Notes under the pieces: model-generated
What the model saw: the letters and a program-made list of their open reading frames with translations, nothing else
What the model was told of the DNA's origin: nothing
Databases searched by the model: none
In this document: positions 9,115 through 17,314 of the stretch, one piece after another
Position numbering within the stretch: the stretch's first letter is position 1
Layout: the number at the start of each line of letters is the position of its first letter
Made by a program: the position numbers and the translations under genes
Assembly (NCBI GenBank): GCA_018433585.1
Contig: JAHDQW010000008.1
Coordinates: 1-64,000, forward strand
Reading direction: 5' to 3'
Length of the DNA: 64,000 nucleotides
Origin: Candidatus Praeruminimicrobium purgamenti
GTDB lineage: Bacteria; Elusimicrobiota; Endomicrobiia; Endomicrobiales; Endomicrobiaceae

Positions 9115-9570
9115 TTATTTTACCTCTTCTTCGTCCATAAGTTTAAGAGCGTTATTAGGACAATTTTGTACGCATGCCGGATTTCCTCCGGTCTCTATAC
9201 ACAAATCGCATTTGGAAACGATCTTTTTTTCGGTACTTTTTTTAACAGCGCCGAAAGGACAAACTAAAACGCATGACAGACATCCCACGCATTTTTCTTT
9301 TATATTTCTTACAATACCGGTTTCATCTTTATACATAGCTCCGGATATGCAGGCTTTTACGCATTTCGGATCACTGCAGTGTCTGCACTGTAATGCAAAG
9401 TAGGTTTTGGTTTTAGGCGAAAGTATTTCTTCAACCACAATGGCTGATTGTATATTCTCTTTTTTGTAAGTCTTGATTATATCTTTTGATTTTGAATGTG
9501 CCGTTTTGCAATATACTTCGCACAATCCGCATCCCAAACAATTCTTTTCAAACGCGTATACTTTTTTCAT
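9115..9570 (-). CDS. Polyferredoxin (four [4Fe-4S] sites), glutamate synthase electron carrier
   Basis: 151 residues with four Cys clusters of the HycB/DmsB type: CLGCGLCEVYC near the N terminus, CRHCSDPKCVKAC in the middle, CVGCLSCVLVCP, and CDLCIETGGNPACVQNCP. They should bind four [4Fe-4S] clusters. There are no membrane segments or signal peptide, so it is cytoplasmic. It is the first gene of a minus-strand operon with a consensus promoter and an antitermination-type leader, and it is directly followed by the FAD oxidoreductase, which supports a role in bringing electrons to the glutamate synthase. AGAGG lies 6 bases before the ATG. A role with another oxidoreductase is possible but less supported. 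Confidence 0.88.
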   Translation of the reverse strand: MKKVYAFEKNCLGCGLCEVYCKTAHSKSKDIIKTYKKENIQSAIVVEEILSPKTKTYFALQCRHCSDPKCVKACISGAMYKDETGIVRNIKEKCVGCLSCVLVCPFGAVKKSTEKKIVSKCDLCIETGGNPACVQNCPNNALKLMDEEEVK

Positions 9571-9655
9571 TTTTACCTCTTTTCTATTACTGTACAGGTT
9601 TTCAATATCCGCCCTGCCAAACTTCTTGTTTTAATTCTTTTTATCTAACAAAAGT

Positions 9656-9690
9656 AGTCCAAAGGATCCGTTTGCCAAACCCTTTGGACT
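9656..9690 (-). terminator. Leader terminator of the polyferredoxin operon
   Basis: On the minus strand two perfectly paired 10-base arms, AGTCCAAAGG (9690-9681) and CCTTTGGACT (9665-9656), enclose a 15-base loop and are followed by ACTTTTG. It lies in the 5' leader, about 85 bases before the polyferredoxin ATG, so it would stop transcription before the genes unless prevented. Its 5' arm shares six bases with the 3' side of the ANTAR-type hairpin at 9685-9700, so the two structures cannot form together. The T-run is short, so termination may be partial. Confidence 0.75.
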
Positions 9691-9700
9691 GCTTTGTCCA
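9685..9700 (-). promoter_or_regulatory. ANTAR-type hairpin in leader of the polyferredoxin operon
   Basis: Minus-strand TGGAC-AAAGCA-GTCCA: a 5-bp stem with a six-base loop having A at position 1 and G at position 4, the signature of ANTAR protein binding sites. Its 3' arm is part of the following terminator stem, giving the expected either/or switch. A canonical site has two such hairpins; the one expected upstream is not clear. At 9700-9715 there is an all-AT hairpin with a six-base loop, but the loop (GTATTA) lacks the A1/G4 pattern. The candidate binder is encoded four genes downstream at 6474-7067. Confidence 0.7.
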
Positions 9701-9736
9701 TTATTAATACATAATCGTTATAAGTAAAGTTTTAAA

Positions 9737-9765
9737 ATTATAAACAAAATTGCTGCTGTTGTCAA
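9737..9765 (-). promoter_or_regulatory. Consensus sigma-70 promoter of the polyferredoxin-FAD-GXGXG operon
   Basis: Minus strand: TTGACA (9765-9760), a 17-base spacer, TATAAT (9742-9737), a full match to consensus. Transcription should start near 9730, giving a leader of about 160 bases. Such a strong promoter with a leader terminator suggests that control is mostly by antitermination rather than by initiation. The rest of the 306-base gap (9571-9876) holds the autotransporter's own upstream region; a plus-strand TTGTAA (9784-9789) and TAATAT (9807-9812), 17 apart, is a weak candidate promoter for it. Confidence 0.85.
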
Positions 9766-9876
9766 TACTGTCTGTTTTTTGCTTTGTAATTTATAAAAAA
9801 AAGATGTAATATCCGTAATTATAATGGTGTATTAGTTCCTTTTATATTTGGAAATAAATTATTTTACGGAGGAAGC

Positions 9877-12800
9877 ATGCGAAGATTTTTTAACAAGCTT
9901 GTAAAAATTTTATTTGGCGTTGCTCTTATGACACTAATGTCATTCCACACGGGTTTTGCGGCAATCAGCGGCAGCAATGATTCTGAAAACTACACATACT
10001 CATCCGATGATTCAGGCGATGCAATGTATACAAACACCATGACAAGCACAGGATACAGCGGCGTCGTTTTAAACCCCTCAACAGCAGCCTCTTTAACTGT
10101 TCGTGGAACAGGAACATACCCTACTATAAGCGATTGGATGAACAATGGCAGCCTTAATCTTTCCTCCTCAGGTTCGGCAATATACGTCGAAAATATTTTT
10201 GTAAATAATCTTTCAAGTCTGCAGGCAAGCTCTTTAAACATAAACGCTTCCTCGGTATTTGTAAACAGTTCTTCTTTGAATTTTGATACGATAACAAATA
10301 ATGGAAATTTTCTTACGAATGCAAGCAGTATTGCAGCAACATCCGGAATAGTGAGTAACGGGAGTTTAGTGTTTTACGGCGGAACAAACAACACCGATGT
10401 GACAGGAACCGGCAGTTTCCAAGTGGCAACAAGCGATTTTACCAATAATGCAAATATAACCCAAAATTCTATTTTTTTCAATAGCGGCTTAAATATAGTT
10501 AATACTACAGGGAGCAAGATAACATCAACGTACTTCACCATAGCAAACGGATCAACATTTATAACAGATCTGGACGATATCGATATATATACGGCAGGTG
10601 AAGATTTATTAAATCACGGCCTTTTACAAACTTCCGCAGACGGTACAAACTATAATAATATCAAGGGAATAGGTAATTTAAATATTGGGTTTGGAAATAC
10701 GGTATACAATGATTCTACGGCAACAATATCTCAAAGCACTATAACAGTTGCAGGAGTATTAATAAATAATAACAATACGGCGGATGCAATAAAAGCAACA
10801 AACGGATTTGTCGTGCAATCTAATGCGACATTGCAAAGCAATGCATCGGCATTGGCAGGAAATATTACAAATAACGGCGGATGGGTAGTTTTTACAGGCG
10901 GGACAAACGACAATGACGTTACCGGCACCGGATGGCTGAGAGCAACAAACACAATGACAAATAACGGTGATATCAGCCAGGCAAGAGTTTATATAGACAG
11001 CGGAACAGTTACAAATAACGGCGTAATCACGGCAGATGACATATATGTAGATTCGGATGCGATATTATTAACAAATAATTTGCTTGACACAACTGCCGGC
11101 AGCGGAGGGATACATAATAACGGTACGCTGGAGGTAAATATTGACAGTACTACAACAATAAACAGCGCAAATATTATAGACGGCGGAGGCGGTTTGGAAA
11201 TATTGGGAAACACCGTTTTCAACCAACAGGCCGACAAAACGATTACTCAACGTTCGATATTGATTTCTTCTAATGCCTCATTGACTGCAAATGCCGACGA
11301 TTTGATTGTGTCGGATAAAATATATAATGAGGGAAGTTTGACTTTTCAAGGTTCATCCGTCAATAATAATAATGAAGTAACCGGAACGGGAGACTTATTT
11401 ATAAACGGATCAATACGCAATTTTAAAAATATCAGCCAATCCAATCTGACATTATATAATTCTACGAGTTTATTAAATGTTGAAGGTTCAACTGTAACAC
11501 TTACAGATAATCTTTCAATCGGCTCATCTGCAGGTTTGCAAAATAACGGTATATTAAATGTAGTAGACGGCGTAAACAACGGTTCAATAACCTATGGTTC
11601 AACATCACAAGGTATTATCAACATATCCGGAAATTTCATCAATAACGGCAATATGGCACAGGAAGAATTATACATATCCAGCGGCGCTTCAGTAATAACA
11701 AATGCTTCCAATTCAAATATACACAAAATCATATCAAACAACGGCGACTTTATATTTACAGGCGGAGTAAGTGATGATAATATAACAGGAACCGGAACTT
11801 TGACATACAACGGGGCAGAAAGCAATTTAACAAATTATGCCGATATAACTCAGTCTGCCGTTAATATAACAAGCGGAACTTTCTCCAACCATACAGGCGG
11901 CTTAATAACCGCAACTGCCATAGATATAGCAAGCAACGGCACTTTACAGACAGATATTGATGACATAGATACTTACACAAACGGCGGCGCCGTAACCAAT
12001 GCGGGATTATTACAGATAAATGCCGACGGCACAAACCTAAACAGCATACAAGGTACCGGAAATATTGAGATTGCATCCGGTTATAATGTAACAAACAGTT
12101 CTTCAATAGCACAAAATATATTCTCAAACAACGGAAACTTTACAAATGATGCCTCAGGTACAGTACAGGTAAGTTCTTTCACAAACAGCGGAACAGTATT
12201 AAATCAAAATATTATAAATGCAGAATACTTTGCAAACAGACCCGCATCAACTATTCTTAATAACGGGGAAATTAATATTAACGGCGGTATAAATGAAGGC
12301 ACAATAGACAGAACAGGCGGAGTAGGCGTCGGAACAATGACCGTTACTGCAGGCACATTTTATAATACAGGATACATTGAACAATACTCTTTAATAATTA
12401 AAGACGGCGGTCATTTAGTCACAAATGCAGGCGTGCTTCTTCTTGATACTGGATACATTATAAACGATTCTTTATTGACATTCACAGGCGGAATTCTAGG
12501 CCAAAATGTTTACGGTTCCGGAACTCTAGCCGTCGAAGGAGATGTTTCCAACAATAGTCTTATACAACAAAGCGCGTTAAATGTTGTCAGCGGTACAAGC
12601 GGAGATTTCAACATATTAACCAACAGTTCATCAACAATCGTTAATGATGTTTTTGTAGGACGGTATGCCGGCATAAATAACGACACCGAACTCATTACAG
12701 GATCACTGACAAACGAAGGCGCCATAGTAAATACATCCACATCAAGTTTTACTGTAGGCAACGGTTTAAATACAGGTTCAATATCAGGAACAGGAAACAT

Positions 12801-15800
12801 CAATATATCCGGAGGATTTGACAATACCAACGGAACATTGGCACAAACAAACATTAACATATCTACTACATCGGCTTCTTTGGTAAGCAACGCAAGCGGG
12901 TTAAACGGAAACATCAATAATGCCGGGACATTAACCTTAACAGGCGGAACAAACAGCAATATAATAACAGCTTACAACGGAACTTTTGGAAATTTAATAA
13001 TAGACAGTTCTACAGTAACAAACACAGCGTCTGTAGAGCAAGAAAATATTACTGTAACTGACAGCGGCACTTTTGCAAATCAAGAAGATATTACGGTTAG
13101 AAATTTACTTAAAAACAGCGGAACTGTCATGAATAACAGCTTAATAACAGCCGATCAACTTACAAATGACCTGAACGCAACAATAACAAATGACGGAACA
13201 TTGACATTAAATAACGGCGGTTCAAATCAGGGCGTTATAAACGGGTCAGCAGGTATTTTAAATACATACGGAAGTTTTACAAACAACGGAGACATCAGCC
13301 AAAGCTCGGTTACCGTTCATACAGGAACATTTAATAACGCATCAGGAAGCTCGATAACGGCAGCATACTTGGGAACGGCTTCGGGAACAATCTTGACAAC
13401 CGATATAGACGACATATCCGCAACTATAGGAAATGACGGATTGCTGCAAATTAATGCCGACGGGACCAACAACAACAATATATTGGGCGGCGGAAGATTA
13501 GAAATACTTGAAAGCAACAATGTAACAAATTCCGCAATAATAACTCAAAGCACCGTAACGGTAAGAGGAGCTCTTACAAACGAAAATTTTATAACTGCAG
13601 CCAACGGGTTCACTGTTGCCGAAACAGGAACTATGTCAACAAATGCTTCAAATATCTCAGGGAATATTGAAAATACAGGATTTATAAATTTTACAGGCGG
13701 AACTAATAACAGTACAGTAACAGGCAACGGAATACTAAACACAACAGGAACTTTTGTAAACAATGCCGGAATAACACAAAACTTAGTAAACGTTACAAGC
13801 GGTTCATTTATAAACAATTCGGGACAGCTCATAACAGCAAACGTTCTTAATATCAGTTCAAACGCAGCAATGACGACTGACATTGATAATATTAAAGCAA
13901 ATACCGCAAACGACGGTTCATTAACAATAAATGCCGAAGGGACAAATTCAAACAATATAAGCGGAAACGGAACTCTGTCCGTGGCAACAGGATCACACGG
14001 CTATGTATATAACAGCGCAAGTTCTTCCATAAGCCAAAACAGAATAATTCTAAGCAGCAGCGCATTAGTAAACAACAACAAGAATACAGATTCTATAAAC
14101 GCTTCCGGAGGTTTTCTTGTCGATTCGCAAAGCCTTTTACAGGCTGACGCCTCATCATTGGCTGGAGATATAGAAAGTTACGGTCTTATTGGTTTTACGG
14201 GAGGAATAAATGATAATATTATAACCGGAACCGGAATTTTATACATTTTAGGCAATACAGAAAACACCTCTTCAATTACGCAGGCGGATATATATATAAA
14301 CAACGGAACAAATTTTAAAACCGACGCTTCAAACTTAGCAATTTCGAATTATATAAACAATTACGGAACTTTGCTTTTAACGGATGCAGCCGACACTGTT
14401 CTTGAAGAATCCGTAACAGGAATAGGAAACATAATAAAAACCGGAACCGGAACTATTGTTATGACAGGCAATAATTCTTATGACGGAACAACAACAATAA
14501 CCGAAGGCGCTTTGCAAATAGGCGCAGCAGGCAATATAGGAACAAATAATATTATGTTCGACGGCGGAAAACTTATAACGAGTACAAATACGGTTATTGC
14601 TCTTAACAACAGGTTTATAGGAACAGAAAGCAATGATGTCTCTATTGACGTTTTGGCAGGAGAGCTTCAACTTTCAACAACCGCAGTAATAGCTCAGGCT
14701 TCTACGGGAAATACAAGCTTAATAAAAAGCGGAGCCGGAACTTTGACTCTTCTGATGGATTCAAATTATTATAACGGCGACACATATGTGTCAAGCGGCA
14801 CATTGGCAGGAACAACCGCTAATATTAACGGAACTCTTTACGGAACAGGCGTCTCCAACCTAGACACTTTTGATTTTACCGACACACAAACAAGCACAAC
14901 AGCGGCACATGTCGTACTTAACGAAATAGACGATACAAATTATATCGGAACTTTCAATAAAACCGGTTCGGCTTTAATGGATGTAACTAATTACTTCCGC
15001 TCATATCAGGCAAATATCAGCAGCGGATCACTCTATGTGAACAATATTGCGTCAGGAACAAATTTTATAGTCGACAGCACTATGACTTTCACAAACAGTC
15101 TGTTTGGAGGCAATTCAAACATAACGGCAGATGAAGTTGTAATAGGAACCGGAGCAACAGCAGCCCCTGGAAATTCAATAGGGACAACAAATATAACCGG
15201 CGATGAAACTTTTGCCGCAGGTTCAACATATCAAGTTGAATTTGAACAGACAAGCATGCAAAACGGCGGAGCAAACAACGATACTACAAATGTTTCGGGA
15301 ACTGTAACAATAGACAATACCGACACTTCTTTAGATTTAATAAATCTGAACGGAAAATTTTATGTTCATGAAGTCTTGGACATCATAACAGCCGGAACAT
15401 TGAACGGAGAATTCACAACACCTACTCTAACGGGATATGATGTAGATACGGCAGATTTAAGACTCGGCAGCAGAATAGATTATACAGTATATAACGACGG
15501 TAATACTATGAAACTTGCAGTAAACAGAATTGCTTCGGATTACGCAAATTCTCCGGAACTCACCGACATGTCTCATAATGAAAAAGAAGTTGCAAAATCC
15601 ATAGATGCGATTTCAACCGGATACGGAGGAGATATTACGAATGCTCTTGATGCTTTGGAAAAATACTATTATTATACAAGCACATACGATTTAAACGCAT
15701 TAAAAGCAGGATTTAACGATATAGCGGGCGTAATATATGCAAATTCAACATTAATGTCATACTTTAATGCAAAAACGAAACATGTTTATGACAGAATCCA

Positions 15801-17223
15801 ACAAAGATGTGCAGATTTGTATCCTTGCAATAAATTCCACGACAAATTGTGGACAGAGTACTATTATAATAATTACCAGGTTGATGAAAACAGCAATTCG
15901 CCGAAATATACGACTGACGTAAACGGATTTTTGGTAGGATTTGATATGATATCTGCAAAATCATGGACTATGGGAATTATGGCAGGCTACGGAACGTCCA
16001 CTTTAAAACAAAATCAGGACCAGACTTCAATGAAAGACATAAACCTCGGATTTTACAGCGGATATGAAAATGAAAAATGGCAGTTAAAAGGAATGTTGTT
16101 CGGCGGATATGAAAATTACAATACGGACAGAACAATAGCATTTATGAACAGAACGGCAACCAGCGAACATAACGGCTACAGCGCATCATTGGATTTAGAA
16201 GCAGCATATAAAATACCTCTTAACAAAAATTCTGAAGCAAAGCATAAACTTTTGTTAAAACCTTTTGCAGGAATCACAACCTCATACATAATGCAGGATT
16301 CATTCAAAGAAAAGGGAGCCGACGATCTTAATCTCAGCATTAAATCAAACGACACTCTTTTAGCTCAGGCAAAAGCGGGGATCGGAATAAACGGCAAAAT
16401 AAAAAAATTCGGCTGGTATGCAAATGTAGGAGCCAGACAAATGATCACTGACGATTATGCCGAAACAGAAACATCTCTTACAAGATTTCCGGGACTTACG
16501 GATATGAAAATTAAAGGTGCGGAACTTACTCCTTTCTCATTGTCAGGCGGACTCGGAGCAGATTATATTTTATCCGAAGATTGGACAATTTTCGCCAACG
16601 GTCAAACAAATTATGCAAATTCTTCCAAAGAATACTACGGGAACATAGGTTTTACTTATAGATTCGGATGCGTTAACAACAAAGAAACCGTAGAAAAAAA
16701 TGAAGAACATGAAAAACAGATTATAGAAAAAATGCAAAAAGAGATTGATGAAGCGGCTAAAAGAGAACAGGCTCTGCAGGACAGAATAAAAAAATATGAA
16801 GCTACAGTAGTCAACGAAGAGACAGCTCAGGAACTGAGAGAGAAAAAAATAACCGAAGTGGTATTGGTAAATAAACCTCAGTTTAAGTTCAACAGCATTG
16901 AACTTACCGACAGCGGGAAAGCAAGTCTTCAGCAAGTTGTAGAAGAGTTAAAACAATATCCTAACGCAGAGTTATTGATAGAAGGACACAGCGATAACAT
17001 GGGTACTGACGAATACAACCAAATATTGTCAGAAAAAAGAGCAAATATGATTGCCGTCGTTTTAAAAAAGAATTACGATGTAAAAAATTATATTTCAATA
17101 ATCGGGAAAGGTTCTACAGATAATTTAGTTCCTAACGATTCCGATTCACACCGCGCTCAAAACCGCAGAGTTGAGATAATAATCACAGGCTCGCAAGAAA
17201 CAACCGAATCTGTTGAAAAATAA
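9877..17223 (+). CDS. Giant autotransporter with C-terminal coiled coil and OmpA-like domain
   Basis: 2448 residues. A signal peptide (residues 1-29, ends GFAA) is followed by a ~1950-residue passenger that is rich in Asn, Thr, Gly and Ser, almost free of Cys, and built from repeated segments such as FTGGTN..(V/I)TGTG and DIDDI...GLLQINADGTN. Two autotransporter-associated strand-switch repeats lie near residues 1517-1550 and 1613-1646. A linker and 12-strand type barrel follow (about 1985-2265, starting DKLWTEYYYNNYQ and ending FTYRFG). Instead of ending there, the protein continues with a charged coiled coil (about 2268-2325) and an OmpA-like peptidoglycan-binding domain (about 2330-2440: IEGHSDNMGTDEYNQILSEKRA, then AQNRRVEI). 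Strong GGAGGAA site before the ATG. It is the only plus-strand gene between the two halves of the glutamate synthase cluster, with its own terminator. Confidence 0.93.
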   Translation: MRRFFNKLVKILFGVALMTLMSFHTGFAAISGSNDSENYTYSSDDSGDAMYTNTMTSTGYSGVVLNPSTAASLTVRGTGTYPTISDWMNNGSLNLSSSGSAIYVENIFVNNLSSLQASSLNINASSVFVNSSSLNFDTITNNGNFLTNASSIAATSGIVSNGSLVFYGGTNNTDVTGTGSFQVATSDFTNNANITQNSIFFNSGLNIVNTTGSKITSTYFTIANGSTFITDLDDIDIYTAGEDLLNHGLLQTSADGTNYNNIKGIGNLNIGFGNTVYNDSTATISQSTITVAGVLINNNNTADAIKATNGFVVQSNATLQSNASALAGNITNNGGWVVFTGGTNDNDVTGTGWLRATNTMTNNGDISQARVYIDSGTVTNNGVITADDIYVDSDAILLTNNLLDTTAGSGGIHNNGTLEVNIDSTTTINSANIIDGGGGLEILGNTVFNQQADKTITQRSILISSNASLTANADDLIVSDKIYNEGSLTFQGSSVNNNNEVTGTGDLFINGSIRNFKNISQSNLTLYNSTSLLNVEGSTVTLTDNLSIGSSAGLQNNGILNVVDGVNNGSITYGSTSQGIINISGNFINNGNMAQEELYISSGASVITNASNSNIHKIISNNGDFIFTGGVSDDNITGTGTLTYNGAESNLTNYADITQSAVNITSGTFSNHTGGLITATAIDIASNGTLQTDIDDIDTYTNGGAVTNAGLLQINADGTNLNSIQGTGNIEIASGYNVTNSSSIAQNIFSNNGNFTNDASGTVQVSSFTNSGTVLNQNIINAEYFANRPASTILNNGEININGGINEGTIDRTGGVGVGTMTVTAGTFYNTGYIEQYSLIIKDGGHLVTNAGVLLLDTGYIINDSLLTFTGGILGQNVYGSGTLAVEGDVSNNSLIQQSALNVVSGTSGDFNILTNSSSTIVNDVFVGRYAGINNDTELITGSLTNEGAIVNTSTSSFTVGNGLNTGSISGTGNINISGGFDNTNGTLAQTNINISTTSASLVSNASGLNGNINNAGTLTLTGGTNSNIITAYNGTFGNLIIDSSTVTNTASVEQENITVTDSGTFANQEDITVRNLLKNSGTVMNNSLITADQLTNDLNATITNDGTLTLNNGGSNQGVINGSAGILNTYGSFTNNGDISQSSVTVHTGTFNNASGSSITAAYLGTASGTILTTDIDDISATIGNDGLLQINADGTNNNNILGGGRLEILESNNVTNSAIITQSTVTVRGALTNENFITAANGFTVAETGTMSTNASNISGNIENTGFINFTGGTNNSTVTGNGILNTTGTFVNNAGITQNLVNVTSGSFINNSGQLITANVLNISSNAAMTTDIDNIKANTANDGSLTINAEGTNSNNISGNGTLSVATGSHGYVYNSASSSISQNRIILSSSALVNNNKNTDSINASGGFLVDSQSLLQADASSLAGDIESYGLIGFTGGINDNIITGTGILYILGNTENTSSITQADIYINNGTNFKTDASNLAISNYINNYGTLLLTDAADTVLEESVTGIGNIIKTGTGTIVMTGNNSYDGTTTITEGALQIGAAGNIGTNNIMFDGGKLITSTNTVIALNNRFIGTESNDVSIDVLAGELQLSTTAVIAQASTGNTSLIKSGAGTLTLLMDSNYYNGDTYVSSGTLAGTTANINGTLYGTGVSNLDTFDFTDTQTSTTAAHVVLNEIDDTNYIGTFNKTGSALMDVTNYFRSYQANISSGSLYVNNIASGTNFIVDSTMTFTNSLFGGNSNITADEVVIGTGATAAPGNSIGTTNITGDETFAAGSTYQVEFEQTSMQNGGANNDTTNVSGTVTIDNTDTSLDLINLNGKFYVHEVLDIITAGTLNGEFTTPTLTGYDVDTADLRLGSRIDYTVYNDGNTMKLAVNRIASDYANSPELTDMSHNEKEVAKSIDAISTGYGGDITNALDALEKYYYYTSTYDLNALKAGFNDIAGVIYANSTLMSYFNAKTKHVYDRIQQRCADLYPCNKFHDKLWTEYYYNNYQVDENSNSPKYTTDVNGFLVGFDMISAKSWTMGIMAGYGTSTLKQNQDQTSMKDINLGFYSGYENEKWQLKGMLFGGYENYNTDRTIAFMNRTATSEHNGYSASLDLEAAYKIPLNKNSEAKHKLLLKPFAGITTSYIMQDSFKEKGADDLNLSIKSNDTLLAQAKAGIGINGKIKKFGWYANVGARQMITDDYAETETSLTRFPGLTDMKIKGAELTPFSLSGGLGADYILSEDWTIFANGQTNYANSSKEYYGNIGFTYRFGCVNNKETVEKNEEHEKQIIEKMQKEIDEAAKREQALQDRIKKYEATVVNEETAQELREKKITEVVLVNKPQFKFNSIELTDSGKASLQQVVEELKQYPNAELLIEGHSDNMGTDEYNQILSEKRANMIAVVLKKNYDVKNYISIIGKGSTDNLVPNDSDSHRAQNRRVEIIITGSQETTESVEK

Positions 17224-17240
17224 CTTTAATACTGAAATAA

Positions 17241-17275
17241 AAACTCCCTGAATAAAATTATTCAGGGAGTTTTTT
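17241..17275. terminator. Bidirectional intrinsic terminator between autotransporter and gltB-like genes
   Basis: A near-perfect hairpin, arms AAACTCCCTGAAT and its complement, with A-run on the left and T-run on the right. It ends the autotransporter transcript on the plus strand 18 bases after the stop codon and, read the other way, the FMN-subunit operon on the minus strand. Confidence 0.92.
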
Positions 17276-17314
17276 AATTGCTTTTAAAAACACAAAATTA
17301 CACAGGCGTCTTTA

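Noticed and set aside
9700-9715. AT-only six-base-loop hairpin as the first ANTAR hairpin
   Set aside because: The loop GTATTA lacks A at 1 and G at 4, the stem has only A-T pairs, and it shares a base with the second hairpin.
9960-14430. Repeats in the autotransporter gene as a possible CRISPR array
   Set aside because: The repeats are diverged coding modules of uneven spacing in one continuous frame, not short identical units with unique spacers.
9990-14670. Several long minus-strand open frames inside the autotransporter gene
   Set aside because: They are antisense to a low-complexity, Asn/Thr-rich coding region, have no ribosome sites or recognisable domains, and follow from its codon use.
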